Assembly: GCA_945861385.1 (NCBI GenBank)
Contig: CAMAUI010000012.1
Location: 1 to 56,467 of the forward strand
Direction of reading: 5' to 3'
Origin: Prosthecobacter debontii
GTDB taxonomy: Bacteria > Verrucomicrobiota > Verrucomicrobiia > Chthoniobacterales > Chthoniobacteraceae
DNA: 56,467 nucleotides
Positions 16,872 to 26,488 of this stretch are shown here, piece after piece. Under the pieces are notes generated by a model, which saw nothing but the letters and a program-made list of their open reading frames with translations, had not been told where the DNA came from and did not search any database. A program made the translations under genes and the position numbers. The first letter of the stretch is position 1; each line of letters opens with the position of its first letter.

Positions 16872-18122
16872 ATGGCCAGTGAAACCATGGTTCTGGCCGG
16901 CTGCGGACTGGGCGCCCTCGCCCTGGCCTCGGCGTTTGTCTCGGCTGTCGAGACGGCGCTCTTTTCGCTGCAACCTTCGCAGATCGAGGCGATGAGGGCG
17001 CGCAGGGCATCCTCCGGGGATGCGCTGGTGCGGCTGCTCGAGCACCCTCGGCAACTGCTGACGACCATTCTGATCGCGGACGCGCTTGTGAACGCGCCGC
17101 TGATGGTCGGGTGTGTCGCATTGATCGAGGCGCAGAACGCGCTGGAAATCCCCTTTTGGGCGTCAGCCTTGATCGTGTTTGCGATCGTGGTGTTCGTCTG
17201 CGACCTCGTGCCGAAGCTGGTCGGTCTCCGTGCGCCGCAGTTGGTCGCACGGATGGGTGTCCCGGTGTTGCGTGTGGTGATGCCTGTGGTGGAGCCGCTC
17301 GCCCGCTTCCTCCAGCGCATCAGCACGGGCATCGCCGACGCGATCCTCCCGGCCAGCATGAAGGCGCAGCGCCACCTGACCGAGGATGAACTGGAGACGC
17401 TTGTGGAGCTGAGCACCGAGACCGGCGCACTGCACGAGACGGAGAGCGAGATGATTTCCGAGATCATCAAGCTCGGCGACAAGACCGCGCGCGACTGCAT
17501 GATGCCGCGGGTGGACATGTTCACGCTGCCGGACGACCTCTCCAACGAAGAGGCCCTCGCGCTGGTGCGGCAAAAGCGTTTTCGCCGGGTGCCCGTGTAT
17601 GGCGAGACGCCGGACGACATCGAGGGCGTGCTCGACATCGGTAAATTCCTGCGGGACCCGTCGGTCCACTACACCGAAATGCTCGATGTGCCCTCGTTCG
17701 TGCCGGAGACGATGAATGCGATCACGCTGTTGAAAAATTTCCTCTCGCACCCGCAGGGCCTTGCCATCGTGGTGGACGAACACGGGGGCGTGGAGGGAAT
17801 CGTGACGCTCGCCGATCTCGTGGAGGAGATCATCAGCGACGCGGTGCCGCAGGCGGATGCGGGCCTCTATCTCGACACCATCGGCGACGGACGCCTGCTC
17901 GCGAGCGGCAACGCACGGATCGAGGACATCGCCGAGGAAATCGGGGTGCCGTTTGAGGAGGAGGGGATAGACACGATCAGCGGGTATATTTTCAACGCAC
18001 TCGGACAGCTTCCAAAGCCGGGCCAGGAATTGAGGTTCGGGACGCTTCGCGTGACGGTACGGCGTGTTTCCAGAAAGCGCGTGGAGGAAGTGCTGATCGA
18101 GCGGGAGGAGGCTCCGGAATGA
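16872..18122 (+). CDS. CNNM/HlyC-CorC family membrane protein (DUF21 + CBS)
   Basis: The 416-residue protein begins with a DUF21 membrane domain (about 5-175) of three or four helices. It contains the ESE/VETAL-like entrance FVSAVETALFSL. The acidic linker DELETLVELSTETGALHETE leads to paired CBS domains (about 210-325: RDCMMPRVDM, FRRVPVYG and VDEHGGVEGIVTLADLVEEI). The C-terminal CorC/HlyC domain ends with TVRRVSRKRVEEVLIE. CNNM proteins are implicated in Mg2+ (or Co2+) efflux and adenine-nucleotide sensing; older annotation calls them hemolysins. It overlaps the next gene by 4 bases (ATGA). Confidence 0.9.
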   Translation: MASETMVLAGCGLGALALASAFVSAVETALFSLQPSQIEAMRARRASSGDALVRLLEHPRQLLTTILIADALVNAPLMVGCVALIEAQNALEIPFWASALIVFAIVVFVCDLVPKLVGLRAPQLVARMGVPVLRVVMPVVEPLARFLQRISTGIADAILPASMKAQRHLTEDELETLVELSTETGALHETESEMISEIIKLGDKTARDCMMPRVDMFTLPDDLSNEEALALVRQKRFRRVPVYGETPDDIEGVLDIGKFLRDPSVHYTEMLDVPSFVPETMNAITLLKNFLSHPQGLAIVVDEHGGVEGIVTLADLVEEIISDAVPQADAGLYLDTIGDGRLLASGNARIEDIAEEIGVPFEEEGIDTISGYIFNALGQLPKPGQELRFGTLRVTVRRVSRKRVEEVLIEREEAPE

Positions 18123-19072
18123 CCTGGCTCATCGTTGCGGCCTGCTTCCTTGTCTCGTTCGTTTTTAGCGGCATCGAGTCGGGCATCCTGTCCGTGAACC
18201 GCGTGCGTCTCGCGCACAGGGTGCGGCAGCGGGATCGCGCGGCGCTGAAGCTTGAGGGGCTGCTCACGTCCCCGGACCGCTCGCTGATCACGGTGCTGAT
18301 CGTGACGAATCTCGCGAACATCTTCGCGCTGGTGCTGGCGGCGCACGAGTTCGTCGGATGGTTCGGGCAGCGCGGCTATGTCTATGTCCTCGCGATTTAT
18401 CTCCCGGTCTATCTGCTGCTGCTGGAGCTGCTGCCAAAGTCGCTGTTCCGCTGTTTTCCCTACCGCGCGCTTGCCGCGCTTGCCGAGCCGCTGCGGCTGG
18501 TGGCGGCTGTGCTTGTGCCGCTGCATTGGCTGGGCGGGCTTGTGCAGAGGTTTCTGTTCAAGGGCGCCTCGATGATGGAGCAGCGGCGATTCCTCGGGCG
18601 GGAGGATTTCAAGTTCTTCGCGGCGGAGGGTGAGAAAACCGGCACGCTGAGCAAGGCGGAGAGCGAGATGATTTCCAACGTGGTGGATTTTCGCAGCGTG
18701 ACCGCGCATGACGTGATGACACCGCTGGATCCTTCGCGCACCCTGCACAGCAACACGATGGTGGCCGGATTGCTGGAGCGCAGCGCGCGGGAAAATCACG
18801 ACCGCTGGCTGGTCGTGGACGACGCGGGAGCGGTGACGGGTGTGGTGAGCGCTTTCGAGGTTCTCGTCGAGGGGCGGCGCGATGTGAATGTGGGCGTGTA
18901 CCAACGCCGCATCGTCTCGGTGGGCCCCGCTGAACCGGCTTACAATGTCGTGCGAAAGCTGCGCGCCGCGCGCAGCACCATTGCCATCGTGCGTGGCGCT
19001 GGGACTCCGCCCCTCGGCGTGCTCACATGGGGGGACTTGATCCGCCGGCTTGTTGCCGCGGCGGGAGCCTGA
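18119..19072 (+). CDS. Second CNNM-like membrane protein, short form
   Basis: The 317-residue protein again starts with a DUF21 domain: FSGIESGILSVNRVRL, then SLITVLIVTNLANIFAL and LLELLPKSLFRC. Sequences typical of CBS domains follow (TAHDVMTPLDPSRT, RWLVVDDAGAVTGVV). It lacks the C-terminal CorC/HlyC domain seen in the gene before it. The CBS pair is divergent and the first repeat is abbreviated. Two adjacent, unequal CNNM paralogues that overlap in ATGA suggest a heteromeric membrane unit (inference). Confidence 0.87.
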   Translation: MTWLIVAACFLVSFVFSGIESGILSVNRVRLAHRVRQRDRAALKLEGLLTSPDRSLITVLIVTNLANIFALVLAAHEFVGWFGQRGYVYVLAIYLPVYLLLLELLPKSLFRCFPYRALAALAEPLRLVAAVLVPLHWLGGLVQRFLFKGASMMEQRRFLGREDFKFFAAEGEKTGTLSKAESEMISNVVDFRSVTAHDVMTPLDPSRTLHSNTMVAGLLERSARENHDRWLVVDDAGAVTGVVSAFEVLVEGRRDVNVGVYQRRIVSVGPAEPAYNVVRKLRAARSTIAIVRGAGTPPLGVLTWGDLIRRLVAAAGA

Positions 19073-22000
19073 TGATCCTGCAACTCTTCATGCAACGTCA
19101 TCGCGTGATTCTCAAATGTTCGGCCGTTTTCCTGTGCGGCATCGGCGCAGGCCTGGCGGTGGCGGCACCGCCGGATGATGCGCGGCTTGCCTTCTTCGAA
19201 CAGCGGATCCGGCCGGTGCTCGTGGAGCATTGCTACGAGTGTCACAGCGCCGGGAGCAAGAAGCTCAAGGGCGGACTGCGCCTCGACTCGAGGGCGGGGC
19301 TCTTGCGCGGAGGCGACTCGAAGGCGGCGGTCGTTCCGGGGGACGCTGGCAAAAGCCTGCTGATCGAGGCGGTGAGCCATGGAAACCGCGACTTGCAGAT
19401 GCCGCCGAAGAAGCGCCTGCCGGACACCGTCATTGCAGACCTGACGCAGTGGGTGAATGACGGGTTGGTGGATCCGCGAGGCGATGCAGCGGATGCGAGA
19501 GCGGCCGGCCCTGAGAACGGCGGCAAGGCGCACTGGGCGTTTCAACCCATCCGGAAAATCGCTCCGCCTCCCGGTGAAAATCCCATTGACGGCTTCATCG
19601 CCGCGAAGCTGCTCGAGCGGGGCTTGACGCCAGCCCCGCCCGCGGATCGGCGGATCCTGGTGCGGCGCGCTGCTTACGATTTGACGGGATTGCCGCCGAG
19701 CCCCGGGGAGATCGGGGATTTTGTGAACGACTCCTCGCCGGATGCCTTTGAAAAAATGATCGGCCGACTGCTTGCTTCGCCGCGCTATGGCGAGCGATGG
19801 GGGCGATGGTGGCTCGACGCCGCCCGCTACGCGGACACGAACGGGCAGGATGAGAACATGGTGATGGCAAATGCCTGGCGCTATCGGGACTGGGTGATCC
19901 GCGCATTCAATGCCAATCAGCGATTTGACGCGTTCATCACCGAGCAACTGGCCGGCGATCTCCTGCCCGCGGAGGGCGTTGGCGAGCAGGCGATTTTCGA
20001 CCGGTGGACCGCCACCGGCTTTCTCGTGCTCGGCCCGAAGATCCTTGCCGAGCAGGACAAGCCCAAACTCGTCATGGACCTCGTGGATGAGCAGATTGAC
20101 GTGGTGAGCCGCGCGTTGCTCGGGCTGACCGTGAGCTGCGCGCGCTGTCACGATCACAAGTTCGACCCGATTCCCGCGCGCGATTACTACGCGCTCGCCG
20201 GCATTTTCCGCAGCACGAAGACGATGGCGGATCTCGGATTCGTCTCGAAGGTCAACGAGCGCCGCATGATCACCGCGGAGCACACGGCCGCCTTGGCGGA
20301 GCACGGGAAAAAGCTCGCCGCGAAAACCAGGGAGGTGGATGAGGCCATCCGCAGCGCGAACGAAGCTTTGCTGGCGGAATGGCGCACCAGCCTTCCGGCA
20401 CACCTCAAGGCCGCCGCGGCGACGGACGCTGTTCCGAAGCAGGATCCGCTTGCGACCAATTTCGTGACTCGACTCCGGGGTCTGATGGCTCCCGATCCCG
20501 GCACGAACAACGTCAGCCGGACACTTCGTCGCATGGCCGCAGAGCCGGCTATTTTGCAGGCGTTCATGGCGAAAACTCAGAACCTGACCCCTGCGCCGGC
20601 CGGCCTCCGGCTGGCTCCGGGGAAAGTCGGCGCGGCGTTTCTGGCAGACGGACGCAATCATCTCGAGATGCCATCGGTGCCCGCGCTTGAACCACCGCAA
20701 CTCACCGTCGAGTCGTGGGTGCGCGTCGCGGAATTTCCGAAGGACGCGGATGAGCGCCGCTGGCTGGTGAGCAAGAACGCCAACGAGTGGATCGAGGGCC
20801 ATTACGCTCTTGTGCTCGAGCGCGACCGCGCCGGGGCGTATCTCAACATCGGGGGTGGCAAAGAGAATGCCTTCGCCATTTGGAGCGAAAATAATACGCT
20901 GAAGCCGGGCCGATGGCATCACCTTGCCATGACCTATGACGGCGCGAAATTGCGGTTGTTCGTGGATGGCCAGTCCCTCGCAGAGACCGCGATCAATCGT
21001 CCGCGTGTGGCCGGTTCCGGCCCGCTGATGCTTGGGCGAAGGCCCGACGGGCACTCGTATTTCAAAGGACTGCTGGATGAAGCCCGGGTCCATCGCCGCG
21101 CCCTCACGCTCGCGGAATTGAAAACACATTTTGAAAACCCAGGGCAGCCTGCGGATGCCGACTTGGTTGCGCGCTGGGAGTTCAACGACATTGCCGGCGC
21201 TGATTTGCAGGCACTCGAATGGGCGGAAACACGCGACGCGCTCTTCGGAGCAGGCGGCGTGTTCGCGCCGCCAAAGGATCCGCGCCCGCTTTATTCCGCC
21301 GCGACGAAGGAAGCCATCGCCATGCTGAAAAAGGAGCGCGATGAGGTGAAGGCCCGGGTCCCCTCCCCCGCTCCGTTCGTGCTCGCGGTGGAGGAGGACA
21401 AGCCTGTGGATCTCCCGGTGCATATCCGCGGCAGCCATTTGAATCTCGAAAAGAGCGCAGTGCCTCGCGGCTTCATCAGCGTCGTTTCCAAAGGAGAGCC
21501 CGCGCCTTTGCCAGCCAATCATAGCGGGCGGCTCGAGCTCGCCCGGTGGCTCACCAGCCCGGACAATCCGCTCACGGCCCGCGTGATCGTCAACCGCATC
21601 TGGCAGGCGCATTTTGGCGAGGGATTGGTGCGCACTCCGGATAACTTCGGCATGCGCGGGGAATCGCCGTCGCATCCCGAGTTGCTCGACTGGCTCGCGC
21701 TCGAGTTCGTCCGATCAGGCTGGGATGTGAAGCATCTGCACCGGCTGATTCTCACGAGCGCGGCATGGCGGCGGGCGGGTCTTGGCGATCAGTTCCGCTC
21801 CACGGAGCACTTCATCCGCGCTGCCAATGCGGATCCGGACAACCGCCTGCTGTGGCATTTTCCCCGGCAGCGCCTGGATGCCGAGATGATCCGGGATGCG
21901 TTGCTGGCCGTGTCCGGACGGCTGGACTTCACGGTCGGAGGCTCGCTGGTCTCGTGGAAAAACAACGACTATGCGCCCGAGGACAAGGTGTCCGCGATGT

Positions 22001-22398
22001 CGCTCCGTCGCTCCGTGTACCTGCCGGTCGTGCGGGGGCACGTGTTCGATCTGTTCACGATTTTCGATGCCGCGAATCCCGGGGTCAGCACCGCGCAGCG
22101 AACCCCGACTGTCGTGACCCACCAGGCGCTTTTTTTTCTCAACAGCCCGCTGGTGAAAGATTCGGCGCGCGTTTTTGCCGCGAGCTTGCTGGCGGCGGCG
22201 CCGGGTGATGCAGCGGCACGGGTTGCACACGCCTACGAGCGCGCCTTTGGCCGGCTGCCGACGGACGCGGAGACGCAGCGGGCACTGGGATTTGTCGGCG
22301 CGGTGCCGCGCCGGGAGGGGAAGGACGCGGAACTCTCCGCATGGAGTGCGTGGTGCCAGATGCTGTTCGCCGCGAGCGAATTCGTGTACCGGGAATAA
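19072..22398 (+). CDS. PSD1 cytochrome c / DUF1549 / LamG-like / DUF1553 protein
   Basis: The 1108-residue secreted protein follows the Planctomycetota-Verrucomicrobiota pattern. It has a hydrophobic N-terminal signal, then a PSD1 (planctomycete cytochrome c) domain with haem motif CYECH (54-58) and MPPKKRLPD nearby. DUF1549 follows ([46 protein letters not shown]), with a second CxxCH. A LamG/concanavalin-like insert covers about 545-690. DUF1553 ends the protein ([47 protein letters not shown]). It overlaps the preceding stop in TGATG and precedes a DUF1501 gene. Such pairs are abundant in these phyla and have been linked to polysaccharide breakdown, but no biochemical activity is firmly known. 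Confidence 0.92.
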   Translation: MILQLFMQRHRVILKCSAVFLCGIGAGLAVAAPPDDARLAFFEQRIRPVLVEHCYECHSAGSKKLKGGLRLDSRAGLLRGGDSKAAVVPGDAGKSLLIEAVSHGNRDLQMPPKKRLPDTVIADLTQWVNDGLVDPRGDAADARAAGPENGGKAHWAFQPIRKIAPPPGENPIDGFIAAKLLERGLTPAPPADRRILVRRAAYDLTGLPPSPGEIGDFVNDSSPDAFEKMIGRLLASPRYGERWGRWWLDAARYADTNGQDENMVMANAWRYRDWVIRAFNANQRFDAFITEQLAGDLLPAEGVGEQAIFDRWTATGFLVLGPKILAEQDKPKLVMDLVDEQIDVVSRALLGLTVSCARCHDHKFDPIPARDYYALAGIFRSTKTMADLGFVSKVNERRMITAEHTAALAEHGKKLAAKTREVDEAIRSANEALLAEWRTSLPAHLKAAAATDAVPKQDPLATNFVTRLRGLMAPDPGTNNVSRTLRRMAAEPAILQAFMAKTQNLTPAPAGLRLAPGKVGAAFLADGRNHLEMPSVPALEPPQLTVESWVRVAEFPKDADERRWLVSKNANEWIEGHYALVLERDRAGAYLNIGGGKENAFAIWSENNTLKPGRWHHLAMTYDGAKLRLFVDGQSLAETAINRPRVAGSGPLMLGRRPDGHSYFKGLLDEARVHRRALTLAELKTHFENPGQPADADLVARWEFNDIAGADLQALEWAETRDALFGAGGVFAPPKDPRPLYSAATKEAIAMLKKERDEVKARVPSPAPFVLAVEEDKPVDLPVHIRGSHLNLEKSAVPRGFISVVSKGEPAPLPANHSGRLELARWLTSPDNPLTARVIVNRIWQAHFGEGLVRTPDNFGMRGESPSHPELLDWLALEFVRSGWDVKHLHRLILTSAAWRRAGLGDQFRSTEHFIRAANADPDNRLLWHFPRQRLDAEMIRDALLAVSGRLDFTVGGSLVSWKNNDYAPEDKVSAMSLRRSVYLPVVRGHVFDLFTIFDAANPGVSTAQRTPTVVTHQALFFLNSPLVKDSARVFAASLLAAAPGDAAARVAHAYERAFGRLPTDAETQRALGFVGAVPRREGKDAELSAWSAWCQMLFAASEFVYRE

Positions 22399-22402
22399 CG
22401 CG

Positions 22403-23812
22403 ATGCCGCACGACCTGCCTACACCATCAACCCGCCGGCAAATGCTGCGCCAATGCTGCGCCGGCTTCGGCAACCTTGCGCTGCTGGGGCTGCTGTCGTC
22501 GCTGGAGAGCGCCGCCGGTGGCGCGATCGCGCACCCGCTTGCCGTCCGGCCACCCATGTTCCGGCCGCGGGCAAGGCGCGTCATCTTCCTCTTCATGCAC
22601 GGCGGGCCGTCGCACGTGGACACGTTCGACTACAAGCCTGCGCTCATCCGGGATTCCGGGAAGCCGCTGCCCTTCGACAAACCGCGCATCCAGTTCGCGC
22701 AGACCTCGAATCTCCGCAAGTCTCCGTGGCAATTCCGCCCCTACGGCCAGAGCGGCGCGATGATCAGCGACCTGTTCCCGCTGGTCGGCGCGCGTGCCGA
22801 CGACCTGTGTTTTCTCAAGTCCATCCACGGGACCAACGAGGCGCACGGCGGCGCGCTGCTCAAGCTGCACACCGGCTCTGACACATTCGTGCGCCCGAGC
22901 ATGGGGTCGTGGATTTCCTACGGGCTGGGCAGCGAAAACCAGAATCTTCCCAGCTTCCTCACGATCAACCCCACGCTCGGCCACGGTGGCGTCGGCAATT
23001 GGTCCAGCGCATTTCTGCCGGCGGTACATCAGGGCACGCCCATCGGCGGCGAGGTGCCGGTGGAAAAGGCGACCATCAATTACCTGCGCGACCCGGACGG
23101 CGACCCCGCGCGGCAGCGCGCCCAGCTCGATCTGCTCGGCGAAATGAACCGCCAGAATCTCGCCCAGGCCGGCCCCGATGCGGCACTGGAAGCGCGCATC
23201 GAATCCTTCGAGTTGGCGTTTCGCATGCAGACCGAGGCGCCGGAAACGATGAGCCTTTCCGGTGAATCCGTGGCGACGAAAAAACTCTACGGCCTCGATG
23301 ATCCCCGCACGGCATCGTTTGCCCGGCAATGCCTGCTCGCCCGCAGATTCAGCGAGCGCGGTGTGCGCTTCGTGCAGGTCACGCATCCCTACTGGGACCA
23401 GCACGAGGATTTGACCAAGGAACATGCCCGCCTCGCCTCGGAGGTGGACCGCCCCATCGCCGGATTGCTCGTGGATTTGAAAGCGCGCGGCCTGCTGGAG
23501 GACACGCTCGTGATTTGGGGAGGCGAATTTGGGCGCACACCCACGCTGCAAGGCAAAGACGGACGGGATCATAACCCGCACGCGTTCACCATGTGGATGG
23601 CCGGCGGCGGCGTGAAGGCAGGCTTCAGCCACGGTGTGACCGACGACTACGGATTTTATTGCGTGGACGAAAAGGTCCACGTCCACGACCTGCATGCCAC
23701 GGTCCTCGCGCTGCTCGGCCTCGACCACGAAAAGCTCACCCATCGCCACGCAGGCCGCGACTTCCGCCTGACGGATGTGAGCGGGCGCGTGGTCACGGAA
23801 ATTTTCGCCTGA
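22403..23812 (+). CDS. DUF1501 secreted protein, Tat-type signal
   Basis: The 469-residue protein starts 4 bp after the previous stop. It has an N-terminal twin-arginine-like region (STRRQMLRQCCAGFGNLALL) typical of DUF1501 proteins. The fold belongs to the alkaline phosphatase/sulfatase superfamily (FLFMHGGPSHVDTFDYKP near the start; VIWGGEFGRTPTLQG, DGRDHNPHAFTMWMAGGGVK and DLHATVLALLGLDHEKLTHR at the end). It nearly always accompanies a PSD1/DUF1549/DUF1553 protein, as here. The activity is unknown. Confidence 0.92.
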   Translation: MPHDLPTPSTRRQMLRQCCAGFGNLALLGLLSSLESAAGGAIAHPLAVRPPMFRPRARRVIFLFMHGGPSHVDTFDYKPALIRDSGKPLPFDKPRIQFAQTSNLRKSPWQFRPYGQSGAMISDLFPLVGARADDLCFLKSIHGTNEAHGGALLKLHTGSDTFVRPSMGSWISYGLGSENQNLPSFLTINPTLGHGGVGNWSSAFLPAVHQGTPIGGEVPVEKATINYLRDPDGDPARQRAQLDLLGEMNRQNLAQAGPDAALEARIESFELAFRMQTEAPETMSLSGESVATKKLYGLDDPRTASFARQCLLARRFSERGVRFVQVTHPYWDQHEDLTKEHARLASEVDRPIAGLLVDLKARGLLEDTLVIWGGEFGRTPTLQGKDGRDHNPHAFTMWMAGGGVKAGFSHGVTDDYGFYCVDEKVHVHDLHATVLALLGLDHEKLTHRHAGRDFRLTDVSGRVVTEIFA

Positions 23813-23825
23813 GGCCGGAACAACC

Positions 23826-26399
23826 TCATGGAGCGCTCACCCGCAGTCGGAGGAAGCGGGTGGATGCGCCGGTCAGCGCGACGATGTCGCGGAAGGTCAC
23901 GGTTTCCGTGCCGTCGCCGTTGTCGGTGGGGAGGCCAAGCTGCACGGGCTCTGCGAGCCATGGGCCAGTGAGCAGGTTGCCGGTGGATTCGACGATATGG
24001 GTCACACCGCTCAGGCCGGCGCGGCGGCGGAAGGTGATGGTGAGATAGTTCTCGCCAGCGACACTGGCGATGCCGTGCGCGGGCAACTGGGCTTGGGAGC
24101 CGCCGAGCAGGTCAGCGCCGAGGCCGTATTCGAGAAGTGTCACGAGACCATCGTGGTCATCGTCGGCGAGGTCGGGCGCGGCAAAGTCTCCGAGTGTGTC
24201 GCTTTTCCACTGCTGAAACAGTGACCACGTCGTCGCGCTGATCGGATCGGTCGGCAGCGAATCGTCGCCATCTGAAAAGAGCGAGCGCACCCGCAGCCAG
24301 CGCATGCTCGCAGGCGGCAGCGATGCCGCGTTTGCGCTGGTCGCGTCGGCGGCAGCATCGGCGACGAGGCTCCACGGGCCGGCCGCACTCGCAGCGATCT
24401 CAAGCCGGAATGCGCTCTCGTTTTGCGCGGTCCCGCTGACGTCGCTCCATGCCGCCGCGAGCGTGCTCGAGGAGGCCGCGCTCACCGCCGGACTCGCCGG
24501 CGGAAGCCAGCGCAACTCATCGCGGGTGATAGCGCGCGAGTCGGTCATCAGCAGATCGGGATTCGTGCTGTCGAGGATCGCGAGCTTGTGGTAGGTCGCG
24601 TAGCCGTTCGTGTAGAAACTGTTCCAGACAATGAAGAACGACATCCGCGGATAACGAAGGGCGATCTGCGTGAGGTAATTCATGTTGTCGAAGTGGCCGT
24701 CGCGCGAAGTCGGCGTGCCTTTCCCGGGGCCGGCCTGGGGTACGCCGTAGATTTTCGGGAAGCGCGAATAGACCTTGTTCGCGTCGAAGGGCAGCACCCA
24801 GTCGTCGTCGTAGAGATTGTGGGACATCACATCCACGCGATCCTCGCCGGGATAGTAATAGTCGCTCGCCGCGGCGCTGCCCGTTGGCACCGGATGCACA
24901 TGCTCGGTCTGCGCGGATTCATAGACCCAGATGAGATTGTGCAGGCCGTGGTGCGTCATGAGCCGGTCACGGATCAGGTTCCACAGCGCGACATAGTGCG
25001 CGTGCGTCTGGTGGCCCCACCAAAACCAGCCTCCGTTCATCTCGCTCAGCGGGCGGAAGAGGATCGGCTTCGAGTTGGTCGCGAGGTTGAAGCGCTGGAT
25101 CTCCGCCGCTACGGTATCAATCCAGCCGAGCACGACGGCGCGCGCGGCCTGGTTCTCCGCGGCGGTGTTGTTTGTGGTGGATGTGCCCGCCGGATCGAGC
25201 AGGCCGGGGATGTCTATCTTCGTCTGGTCGCCCATGTTGCCCAACGTCCACGGATTCCACATCGCCCACTTGATCTGCACGATGCCGCCGGCGTTCGCGA
25301 AAGGGATCGCGTGGTCAATGCTCGCCGTGATGTCGAGCGGGGCGTTGGGTTTCTCGACCGCGAGGCCGAGGATCGCCGGCCAGCGACCCCACACCGGTTG
25401 CGCGGCGAGCGCGGCGACGTATGCCGAGTAGTCGGTCGAGTTGTCGCTCACCATCTGCCCGACGAGCGCCTGCCCGCGCCATGGCCGCAGCGCGAGATAG
25501 CGCAGCAGCGCGCGCGTCTCGTGCGTCGCGAGCGGGTCGCTCGGCTTGCCGGGATATTGCGCCGCGCTGCGCGGATCGGTCGCACCGAAATGTTCCTGCA
25601 CGTTGGTGAACTCGTCGCCGTCGGTGTCGAGCGCGGCGTCGCTCGCGTCGCGCGGGTTGAAGCCGTGAGAGAGTTCCCAATCGTCGGGCATTCGGTCGTC
25701 GTCGCTGTCCGCATCGTCGCTGAAGGACAACGTTGCCTGTTGGTGATCCGTGGATTCCTCGGTGTTGAAAAGTCCGTCGCCGTCGTCGTCGAGTTCCATC
25801 GTGAGATCGTCGAGATCGTAGTCCGGAAACCATGTCGCGAGCGGCGGAAATGCCGCGCCGCGGTGAAGCTGCTCGCATTCAAAATCAATCGTCGCCGCCG
25901 AGAGCGAAGTGACCCACTCGAGCTTCGCCGTCGCTTTCATCTCCACCCAGCCGTCCTGCCCGGTGAGCAGGCACTCGGCGAGAATCAGCGGCGTCTGTTG
26001 CACGCCGTTGTCGCGCCAGCGCAGCAGGCAGCGTATGCTCGCCTCCTCCGCCGACGGATCGAGCCGCACCCACACGCGCGTCGAGTAGGTGCGCCCGCTG
26101 CCATTCGCGATGAGCGAGTTTCTCAGTGCGTTTGAGACGAAGTTTCCCTGCAACGGCCCGTCCTGCACATGGTCGCGCCCCGCGACGTGCAGCATGAAGG
26201 CGCCGTTTCCGCCCGTGCGCGTTCCGGCCACTCGGGTGACCGTGACATCGAATGGCGTCTGCCCGTTGAGATTCGCAGGGAGATTGTCTTTCTCCGTCCA
26301 GTCCATCGTGAGCGCCGTCTCGAAATTCGCATTCTGCACCGGCCCGGCGGCGAGCGTGGCGGTGAGCGCGAGGAAGATGGCGGACGTTTTCGTTTTCAT
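23826..26399 (-). CDS. Secreted GH26-like protein with calcium-loop segment
   Basis: The 857-residue protein begins with a signal peptide (MKTKTSAIFLALTATLAAG). A carbohydrate-binding-like beta domain occupies about 20-200. A run of calcium-type loops follows (DDDGDGLFNTEE, DADSDDDRMPDDWE, DTDGDEFTNVQE) at 204-270. The catalytic-like domain (about 290-640) resembles GH26 mannanases: LFRPLSEMNGGWFWWG carries acid/base candidate E453. In the strand where the family has its nucleophile Glu the sequence is VPQAGPGKG (Q555), so activity is uncertain. A fibronectin-like part and a DDDHDGLVTLLEYGLGAD motif typical of Verrucomicrobia end the protein. It likely binds or cuts mannan-type glycans outside the cell. 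The nearby two-component pair on the other strand could regulate it. Confidence 0.8.
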   Translation of the reverse strand: MKTKTSAIFLALTATLAAGPVQNANFETALTMDWTEKDNLPANLNGQTPFDVTVTRVAGTRTGGNGAFMLHVAGRDHVQDGPLQGNFVSNALRNSLIANGSGRTYSTRVWVRLDPSAEEASIRCLLRWRDNGVQQTPLILAECLLTGQDGWVEMKATAKLEWVTSLSAATIDFECEQLHRGAAFPPLATWFPDYDLDDLTMELDDDGDGLFNTEESTDHQQATLSFSDDADSDDDRMPDDWELSHGFNPRDASDAALDTDGDEFTNVQEHFGATDPRSAAQYPGKPSDPLATHETRALLRYLALRPWRGQALVGQMVSDNSTDYSAYVAALAAQPVWGRWPAILGLAVEKPNAPLDITASIDHAIPFANAGGIVQIKWAMWNPWTLGNMGDQTKIDIPGLLDPAGTSTTNNTAAENQAARAVVLGWIDTVAAEIQRFNLATNSKPILFRPLSEMNGGWFWWGHQTHAHYVALWNLIRDRLMTHHGLHNLIWVYESAQTEHVHPVPTGSAAASDYYYPGEDRVDVMSHNLYDDDWVLPFDANKVYSRFPKIYGVPQAGPGKGTPTSRDGHFDNMNYLTQIALRYPRMSFFIVWNSFYTNGYATYHKLAILDSTNPDLLMTDSRAITRDELRWLPPASPAVSAASSSTLAAAWSDVSGTAQNESAFRLEIAASAAGPWSLVADAAADATSANAASLPPASMRWLRVRSLFSDGDDSLPTDPISATTWSLFQQWKSDTLGDFAAPDLADDDHDGLVTLLEYGLGADLLGGSQAQLPAHGIASVAGENYLTITFRRRAGLSGVTHIVESTGNLLTGPWLAEPVQLGLPTDNGDGTETVTFRDIVALTGASTRFLRLRVSAP

Positions 26400-26488
26400 G
26401 CCCGTGAGCATCCGGCCCATGGCAAAATCCGGCAATGCACCCACGGGAGTATTGGCCCGGTCCGTCCTGCCGGGTAGCTTCCCGGGAA

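Noticed and set aside
18940..21675. Very long open frame (911 codons) on the minus strand
   Set aside because: It lies antisense to the well-supported PSD1/DUF1549/DUF1553 gene; it has no family motifs and its Arg/His-rich composition is what GC-rich shadow frames give.
24423..26135. Plus-strand frame of 570 codons
   Set aside because: Antisense to the GH26-like gene; rich in Arg/Val/Glu without motifs.
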